A stretch of 64,000 nt of DNA from the NCBI GenBank assembly GCA_021234155.1, contig JAJEKV010000047.1:2408494-2472493 (forward strand), read 5' to 3'. Under the pieces are notes generated by a model. The model did no database searches. It was not told the origin of the DNA and worked only from the letters and a program-made list of their open reading frames with translations. Numbering within the stretch: position 1 is the first letter of the stretch; each line of letters starts with the position of its first letter. The position numbers were made by a program, and so were the translations under genes. This stretch comes from Isoetes taiwanensis (lineage: Eukaryota > Streptophyta > Lycopodiopsida > Isoetales > Isoetaceae). Below are positions 56,476 to 64,000 of this stretch, one piece after another.

Positions 56476-58711
56476 CCTGGCCTAAACTAGCATACGCTAG
56501 ATCAGCATCTACCTCGGTCAATCCCTTGGCAGTATTATCATCCTACTATCTAAACTGAACAAGCCAGTCTAGACTAGTACCTCTCTTTCCAAAGACTACG
56601 TAATTTGAAGACCCTTGATTACTGACAAAAAATTAAAGCATGTGCATTATGAGACAAAAAATGCTTTCTCATATATTTAATAAGAGATAGCCAAAAAAGA
56701 ATTCCATCTTTAAGACTATTATCAACGTATCACATCAGTTTTTTAAAAGCTGAAAATAGAGCCTTCAACTCTAAATTACCTTCTATCATATTTCATGTTT
56801 GAAATTCAGAAATACAAAAGCATTCCAGAAACAAAATTTGACTTTAATAACCAGTTTTTTGGCTCTATTTTTGTCATTCGATGAACTGCTGTCACCAAAG
56901 TGTTCCAGATATTCCATTTCCGCGTTAACGCCAACTCTAACAGCAAAATAGAGACAATTGGAGGAGAGAACCCGTACCTGCAACCAATCAATACACAATT
57001 AGCATGAAAACGGTAAATGTGCAAGGGCCAAAAGGTACATTGGGTCTCTGAGTTTATCACTGATCACCAATTGTATCCTTTTGCCCTGAGGTGACATTAA
57101 CAAGAAAAGGAGACTGGAATAATATTTTCCCTTATGATCTCAAGCATTAACATTAGACGAGAACTAATTTCTTAGTCCCAAACCTAGCTGGCAACCTTGA
57201 TAATCATCATCAAATTTATGGTATAGCATAACAGTTTGATCATATTACACTTCCCCGATTGGATCTCAGCTTTGTATATAAACATTTCCGATTTAAATTC
57301 ACCAAAGAGTTTATCTACTTCAGGTTTTCAACAATTAACCGAAACAAGTCAAGCATGTAGGCAACTTTTACCCCAACATGTCTGTGTTTATCAAGTTCAA
57401 AAAAGCATAAACGAACCTGAATAAAGTTTTGCTCCATATTCAAGCATTCAAATAGACATAGTCCATTGGCTTTTGTTGCAAACTTGTACCTCCACAATCA
57501 TAGATCTGGCCACAATCAGCAGCTCTGGATCTTTAGCTCCCACAGTAAGTAGGATGTCAAGTCGTTGGCTTTGTTGAGAAGTTTCTCTTCCAACATGCAC
57601 CAACGTGTTTTCAAACCATTGTTCTCAGCACAGATTGTTGAATAGATCAAGCACAGATTGTTGAATAGATCAAGTCGAGCTACTCTAGCTTTCCGCCTGA
57701 GTTCATTATGCCAAAGCACATAAATCCTTTTACATAGGTCCTCATCATAACCACATAGCAGATTAATCTATTATGGCATAGAATCACGGCCATCTGCCAT
57801 GAATATTGTATAAGGCAGACAGCTTTAGTAAATCGCACATATATGAGCTCCAACTGCTATTTTGCAAGGCAGAGCAAATAATAGAAAAGAACATAATATA
57901 GAAACCTATAAGAGATCTACCTGGTCTCAGAAAATAGACATCCAGTTTATAGGATCGATTGGTAGTATTAGATCCTTGCTATAAGCTCCACGTTATAAAT
58001 TTGCCAGCAACCTATTTGGGCATCAAATACATGTCGATCCTGCTTATAAAGCAGAGCACTGAAGATTTATATAGCCGAAATTCAAAAGCCTTGTGTACTT
58101 TTCCTGTGCATTACATCAAAGAACAGATCGCCAAGTTCCAATGATATTTCCGACTTCCTATTTGCATAGGTCGTTTTTGCAAGCCCTGGTTAGGGTGTAT
58201 TTTCAGCCATATCTGTGTTAGAGCTGAGTACCTAGATATGCTTCCAACAGAGGTGAAGCAAAACTCATAAGCAATCTCTAGCAAAACTCATAAGCAATCT
58301 CAATATACAGGGCTGCACCAAGCAGATCCGAAACTTATTCTACTCCATTATATCCTGATCATATGCTACCAGATATAGATCCAGGAGTAGAGACCCTGTT
58401 TTGGCTTCCAGAAATAACCATGTATGCTTCGACCACCATAGCCGTTTGGCGCCAAGGTAAATGTGCAACAAATGTAATAAATGAAATGGCCATATTTAAG
58501 CCTCCATGGTATATGACCCAGTTTCACTGCTATGCCTCCTAATGGATATTTTCTTAGAAATAACTACAAGACTAACATGCCTTGCTCAGTTGCACATTTG
58601 CACAACCAACAAAATTGTCTTATTTGCAATAATAAAAAAAAAAAAAAAAAAAAGCAGCATCATGCACCAGTGAATGATTAGAAACAATACAGACTCACTC
58701 TTGTGCCTGGC
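56476..58711. other. Unidentified DNA
   Basis: No gene is recognised. It contains two small local tandem duplications: a 24-bp unit AGATTGTTGAATAGATCAAG.. at 57631-57678 and a 21-bp unit AAACTCATAAGCAATCTC at 58260-58300. There is also an A-run at 58630-58653. Confidence 0.4.
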
Positions 58712-59008
58712 CAACCGTTGCATAAGTTATTGAATACGGCGTCAATGGGTTTGTTGGGGTCATACCTCCAGGAGGTTATGGATGCACGGACTCAGTTGTG
58801 TTCTCCGGGGCGGTATTGAACTGTCCTATACAATTATGCAGTGATGCCGGATACTTATTCTCGCCAAGGTTTTCCCTCAAAACCCTTCGAGTGGGGGTTT
58901 TTAATCCCGTCAAGAATACGCTTTGTCGCTCTTTTTGTTTGGGTCCCATAGGCCAATCGGCCTCCGTGGACGCTAAAAAATCTATTCTATTCTATTCTAT
59001 TCTTAAGT
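58712..59008 (+). mobile_element. 5'-truncated non-L1 LINE copy with (TATTC)n tail
   Basis: It matches the reverse complement of 60053-60310: GTTGGGGTCATACCTC.AGGAGGTTATGGATGC, GGTTTTCCCTC.AAACCCTT, TTTGTTTGGGTCCCATAGGCCAAT. It ends GGACGCTAAAAAAT followed by TCTAT repeats at 58981-59007. It is only about 270 bp of the LINE 3' end. Confidence 0.75.
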
Positions 59009-59040
59009 TCTAGTTAGAACTACAATTGTTAGACTAAGAG

Positions 59041-59105
59041 AAGACTAACATGCTGGTTGGGCCCTCAACCTAATGGTCGTAGGTTCAAGTCCAGCTAAAC
59101 CTGGC
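59041..59105 (+). other. tRNA-like relic (box B)
   Basis: GGTTCAAGTCC at 59082-59092 is a perfect pol III box B. The 40 bases before it resemble an anticodon/variable arm (CTCAACCTAATGGTCGTA), and a T-run follows at about 59106. Box A is poor and the acceptor stem does not pair well, so this is more likely a SINE head or tRNA relic than a gene. Confidence 0.3.
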
Positions 59106-59710
59106 ATTTTTACCCTTCCATCATATCTACTTGTTTTACTAAGAATATGTGCGAAACAAGGCTCTTGGCCTGCATTCTGAGGTATGTTGATTGCAACCCA
59201 TCATTAGCCAAGATAAATCATGTTGATAAGTTACAGCCAGAGCATAGGTAGTTACACATTATCAGCCATTTGGAGTTGTAGATCAATGTATATTGGGTTT
59301 TGTAGTATATTCCAGATTTTACTATGTTGTACCTTTATTATCAATTGATTAGATCCTTGTTTTAGCTTCAAGGGCAAAATGTTTTCAAGTGTCATGCTAA
59401 CTTTGGGGTTAAATGTGCAAAATACTCTGTTATGTCATACATAAGTTGATTAAATCTCTAGTTTGGAAATAATCTGCAAAGATTATGATGGTGACTATAC
59501 ATATCGGATCGCATATTTGAGCCTGTCTATTAGTAAGGCAATACTACTTTAATTGCGACTTATCAGTTTTCTTAGTGCTTACTAACTATAGTTCAAAGCA
59601 TCTCTAAAGAATCTAAGTTTAGATGCATTAGATGTTTAAAGATAATCTTTAAATTTAGATACGTTAGATGTGCCATGTCATATGGCACATAAGTTTTTAA
59701 ATTATATAAC
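59106..59710. other. Unidentified DNA
   Basis: No feature is recognised apart from a near-repeat ATCTAAGTTTAGATGCATTAGATG / TTTAAATTTAGATACGTTAGATG around 59610-59670. Confidence 0.3.
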
Positions 59711-59940
59711 AATAGAATAGAATAGATAGATAGATAGTACTTTTAACGGCACGCCACTAGGCAGCATCCAACTGGACATGTGACCACACACTACACTACA
59801 TTGCTTGGTTGGGCCCTGCCCCCAACCACCTTACATTGCGTCTGTTGGGATTTGACCCCCAACAGCATCGAAATCTTGATTTCAAGGTCTCAAGTCGAGA
59901 CCACATTGCTAAGGAACTAGTGTGTTACCACTAGACCACT
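59711..59940 (-). mobile_element. tRNA-derived SINE with simple-repeat tail
   Basis: On the minus strand, box A TGGTCTAGTGG fits the TRGYNNARNGG consensus (59938-59928). Box B GGGTCAAATCC (59858-59848) fits GGTTCRANNCC at 10 of 11 positions. The body ends GGATGCTGCCTAGTGGCGTGCCGTTAAAAGTAC, then a TATC/TATTC tail (59737-59711). SINEs are transcribed by RNA polymerase III from these internal boxes and depend on a LINE for copying. The 3' end resembles the neighbouring LINE's. Confidence 0.75.
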
Positions 59941-60052
59941 AGAATAGAATAGAATAGAATAGAATAGAATAGAATAGAATAGAATAGAATAGAATAGAAT
60001 AGAATAGAATAGAATAGAATAGAATAGAATAGAATAGAATAGAATAGAATAG
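59941..60052. repeat. (AGAAT)n microsatellite, 22 perfect units
   Basis: A perfect pentamer run; the tail of the LINE at 59941-64000, directly abutting the 5' end of the SINE at 59940. Confidence 0.95.
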
Positions 60053-60212
60053 TTTTTAGCATCCATGGAGACCAATTGGCCTATGGGACCCAAACAAAGA
60101 GGGCGCAAAGCGATTATTACCGATGTGATTAAAAACCCTCACCAAGGGTTTTCGAGGAAAAACCTTAGCATAATAAGCATCGGACATACCGCATACAATG
60201 GCATAAGACAGT

Positions 60213-63200
60213 TCAATACCGTCCCCGATCAGGATACAAACGAAGTCCGCGGCATCCATAACCTCCTTGAGGTATGACCCCAACAATCCCACCGCCGTAG
60301 TCAATAAGCATGCAACGGCTGGCTGGCACTAGTAATCGAAGATATCGCCTTGATATGGGCAAATCTTTGGGCGATCCGAGGGCATGACATTCATCCTCAA
60401 TCGCGGCGCCTGGCGGCAACCGGGCAAAGCCTTTGCTCGTGGTTCCCGAGCCCAACGCCTGTTTCAATGTGGAGGCGATGTGCACTCCGTCGCGAATGGA
60501 CTGATAAGTCTGGCGCTTCTTCATGGGCAAACCGGGTGTACAAGTACTAGTGTGGGCCTCTTTGTGAGGCCTAGGATTGACTTTCCGATAGTGTGCCCCT
60601 TTAGCGTCGCGTCGAGCCTCGCGATCCCGAGCATGGCTGGAAAGTAGCATCTAGGTATACGCTTTAAGTGCCTCGCGATCTTTCTTTGTCACGACTGGCG
60701 CGACTGTTTTGCTCCTCGCACACCCCGAAGCGTGAGAACCACCGAGCTTGCTTTGTCTTTCCAAAGAGGATTTCCCGCGTTGGGGACCATCGCGTGGGGC
60801 TGGGCAAGGTGGGGCAAGCATGTATGACCATAGCGACCACCTTTTGGAAGTAAACGATATGGCGTTCCAATGCTGCCCGTTGAAGGGGTAGAAAGCCTGT
60901 CTCCCGAGTAGGATCCGGGATGCGAACTGTGGACTTCACCCCTGGGGCTCCGCGCCAAGAAGGCCTCTCTACACTGCCGAGGTCATTCCGGTGTTGAGGG
61001 ATATCATAGGACCCACACTTCCGTCCCATACAAAGGACCGGCTCGACCAAGGCCCGAAACAAATGTGATTGGTGGCCCCGGGCATACAACCGCGCCTTGT
61101 GTGGTTGTTCTCGCATGGCATATAGTGCTTTCCAACCGCCGTGACCCAACCTCCCCGATAGCCGCGAGATCCCAATGAGTGGTAGTTGAGAACTCAATCC
61201 CCAAGTACTTGTAGGTCGGAGCCACCTCTACCTCCCCTGGCCCCCGGTAAGTGAATGTGGGAAGCCTTGGTGACGGGATGATGCAACTAGGAGCACCTAG
61301 TTTTGGCCAAGTTAACTTCGCATGCGGTGAATTGGCAAAAGTGTCAACGACATCCGGTGACGTTGCATGTCCTCCGGGTATAGGCCATGAGGTTGACATC
61401 GTCAAAGATATATGAGTTGCGGATTGTGTGATGCATGAGATGTGCACCCGCACCTCCATGTTGAGCCAATCTTCCAACCGATCAATGTATAGGCGAAGAG
61501 TGTAGGGAGAGGGGACAACCACAGACTCCAATGCTACTCGACACCGGCCATGGTTGCCGATGTGATCTGGCACGAGCATGCCTCGCATTAACCTATACAA
61601 TCGTGATTACGCAAGTCCGGGGTCTCCGCCTACCGCAACTGTCCCATAGCTTGTTGTGGGTAATGCGCGGTCGAACGCTTTTGCAAAATCCGCTAAACAA
61701 TGATGCGAAGTTCTGCCGTGATTCACGCTATCTTCAATCAATGTGCGAAGTGAAGATATGATCAATGGTGGAATGTCGGGCGGAAGCCTGCACATATGTA
61801 AGAGCTTCGCACCTCTGTTTCCCTCTGCCCATATTGTCACCGTGCTCAAGGATGCGAAACAGCTTTTGCAAAGAGAGTCTGACCATAATAGTATCCGTTA
61901 GTTGGTAGGGCATTGAGGGTCCCCCGCCTTGTATATGGGCACTACCCTACTAGTGGTCCATTCTTGTGGAAGCCTTTCGCAATGCTTTATTGAACAATGC
62001 CGCGGAGGATGAGCACAGTGGAGGCCCAAACATTTGGTTACCCTTTTGCATGCCATCTAAATCTGCGCCTTCCCATTAGCTAGACGCTGCGGGCCCATGA
62101 TGACATCCCCTCCGCGGATAACTTGAGGAGCCATGCCTATCTGTGGAGGATGGGGCGCCTGCCCCGAAAGAGTGGTCACCGTATACGGTATTGTAAAGTC
62201 TTGTACCCATTGCCCGGGTGATGTTCCGTAGCCAATTTCGGACAGCTTTCTCAAGACCCTTCTCCGTATCGTCCTCGGGTGCGCAGTCGGGGAGACCAAA
62301 CTTTTTGTTGCTGATGCTCTGTGAGGTATCCGCCTTCTTGTCCTTGAGAAAGGATGCATTGGACTAACTACCGTATGAGATGGATCGATGATTTCCGTCG
62401 GTGTGCGTTTGAGCTCCGGCACTCATCATCAAACCATCCGGCGGGGGAAGGTGGTAGTGCCTCGAGGTTCGCCGTGGCGGCCTCTCCCCAAAGCATCTTT
62501 TCGCAGCCGTGTCGAGGAAGCGATGAGTCACCGTGAGCGATTGCTTCGGCGGGGAGTTGCGCAGCCCCGCCAGCATCATGCTCAAGCGGTGGGCATAGGT
62601 CCCTCAGTGACGGGTCAGGGTCCGTCGGGGCAATACCGGTGTGTTGAGGTAGCAGATGCACGGGAGCCTCCCAATGGAGATGCACGCAACGAGGGCGGTG
62701 GTCCGAGTCTACTTCCCCGCCCCGGTGCTCATTCCAGATGGAAAAAATGAGTAACTGTGTGCGACATCTCGTTCCTCAACCATTAGATAATCCACTACAC
62801 CGGAGCCGCCCCTTTGGTTCTCCCTTTGCCTACAAGTGCGGCGGGCGGAAGGCGGCCATTGTGTACCAACCCATTACAAATAACCGTCAAAGATACTACC
62901 CGGCAACAACAACATGCGCCGCCCATGGCGAAATATGGTCGTTGCCCCGATATCCTTGACCAAGCCACCTCTGCGGGTTCAACCGCGAAGGCGTCCTCTG
63001 CCCGAGGGGGCTCAAATTTTGGAACTCGCTTTCGGCTCACAATGCGTGCATTAAAGTTGCCAAACAACATAACCACCTTCAACTATTTGTCTTCTTTTGT
63101 AGATGTCATCATATAGATCGACATAGGGCTCAATCGATCCACATCAGAATGAGTGTTATAGAAGTTGCTGCGGCATGTGGAAAGTAGCATCTTTGCTATG

Positions 63201-63520
63201 AGAAGAGTGTATGCATCGGCCATCTTCGCTTTTCGCGCCCTAAAACAGCGATTTGTACACATGCGGTTTTTGTGCAGCGGGCAATCGGAGTGCCTCAAGG
63301 TTGCACAGTAGTAGCAGCCACCCGGCCATGCCCTCGCCGTTCTGTGCACTCATTGAACAGAAATCTTGAAATGATAGTTCAGGAGGTCCAGGTAGTGCAG
63401 GCCTGCATGTTCCCATGTTTCCATGAGTGGTGATCCATATCCGTGCACTAGCATCGGTGATTTCGCCTTTCTGCGGGGAAGCCCCGGCGGTTCCAAGACA
63501 CCATCCGGAGGCAACGGTTC
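60213..63520 (-). pseudogene. Non-L1 LINE ORF: endonuclease and reverse transcriptase
   Basis: Reading leftward, LRMVSWNRRG (about 63480) is the start of an EEP endonuclease. MLFGNFNARI (about 63050) is its GDFNARI-like metal/catalytic motif. LRTLIEDSVNHGR...CLADFAKAFDRALP (about 61700) is RT block with the first catalytic Asp. LRLYIDRLEDWL follows at about 61480, and in another frame near 61400 YIFDDVNLM is the YADD equivalent. TYKYLGIEFSTTTHWD (about 61220) is the conserved YLG block. The C-terminus near 60400 has AIEDECHALG, like the EDExH motif of LINE C-termini. Many frameshifts. Confidence 0.75.
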
Positions 63521-64000
63521 CTATTTGTTGGCATTCGATGTGGACGCCGATGGCTGGGTTCCGTTGCAGGGGCGGTGTGGCAGCGATCGGCGGCCGAATC
63601 GAGGCGGTGGGAGCGGGAGGTATAGTGAGGTAATGGCGGCGGCCGGCTTAGGGCGAGGCGGCGGCGGCGCGTGCCTCGGCAACCTCCGGTGACGCCCGGC
63701 ACGAAAATGCGAAGCTTGCCGGACAAGGCACGCAGCCCCCTCTCGGCGGGCGTCCACGACACAGGGCATTTTGCTGCGAAGCCGGAACTCCTGGTTATGG
63801 GGTAGAGATCCTGATGGACCTCTGACGGTCCCCTTGATTTACCTATTACGGCGAGAATGGCCTCCTTTTTCGCATGTCCGCCCCGTGCGGAAGGTGACAA
63901 CGGTCGATCCGCGCTGAGTCCCAAGGCGGCTTGCTCTAGCAATGTGTACCACAGTTGGGAATGACATTCGAGAATAGAGGATAACACATCATGGCATATA

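Larger units (their letters stand above)
59941..64000 (-). mobile_element. Long non-L1 LINE (EEP endonuclease plus RT), degenerate
   Basis: The 3' tail is (AGAAT)22 at 59941-60052. The element runs right to the window edge, starting with an endonuclease motif near 63450-63520. It is more GC-rich than its surroundings. Coding blocks are spread over several frames, so it is inactive. The motif style (YIDRLEDWL after a QGCPLSP-type position, YKYLGIEF, simple-repeat tail) differs from plant L1 and suggests another clade such as RTE; the clade is inferred, not proven. Confidence 0.75.

Noticed and set aside
59041-59105. A functional tRNA gene
   Set aside because: Box B is perfect, but box A and the acceptor stem are poor. 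It looks like a SINE head or relic.

Overview
This window is plant nuclear DNA made almost entirely of nested and duplicated transposable elements. The evidence is a chromodomain-bearing Gypsy (chromovirus) polyprotein, Gypsy primer-binding sites matching the 3' end of plant initiator-Met tRNA, L1-type LINEs with a plant-style zf-RVT C-terminus, and intron-like GT/AG signals with plant-like introns. A large, repeat-rich seed-plant genome fits, possibly a gymnosperm, but nothing here fixes the species. No intact single-copy host gene is recognised.

Layout. (1) Positions 1-10248 and 13542-26035 are two head-to-tail copies of one segment: a LINE 3' end, about 1.5 kb of unidentified DNA, a non-autonomous LTR element with a gag-like ORF and a second acidic ORF, gene-like DNA with exon-like pieces, and a Gypsy LTR (family A). 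Positions 10249-13216 between them hold the 5' leader and LTR of a related Gypsy family (B). Copy B also received a 2.2-kb 5'-truncated L1 (14056-16289) with a 17-bp target-site duplication. (2) Positions 24548-40306 are a complete but mutated 15.8-kb chromovirus on the minus strand. It has 1.6-kb LTRs, a PBS, a PPT, gag-protease-RT-RNase H-integrase-chromodomain, and, between the 5' LTR and gag, a block of extra sense ORFs. One of these ends in an almost canonical histone H3.3 core. A 2.65-kb TTAA-flanked DNA transposon interrupts the last extra ORF. (3) Positions 40307-44142 are the gene-like right flank of the Gypsy insertion, itself carrying a LINE fragment. (4) Positions 44143-46277 are a third, longer copy of the non-autonomous element's leader, followed by a MITE-like element and a 1.6-kb array of degenerate GAATCT repeats. 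(5) Positions 50266-56475 are a nearly full L1 LINE on the plus strand, broken by a stop codon and by a SINE-like insertion just before the RT catalytic box. (6) Positions 58712-64000 contain two copies of a second, non-L1 LINE family plus a tRNA-derived SINE. All have simple-repeat tails and similar 3' ends.

How the parts relate: the autonomous chromovirus supplies gag/pol and is now inactivated by at least three lesions. The short non-autonomous LTR element encodes only a gag-like protein and would need helper enzymes. The SINEs appear to share 3' ends with the non-L1 LINE and so may use its machinery. The most notable item is the retrotransposon-borne histone H3 core, in an element whose integrase carries a chromodomain.
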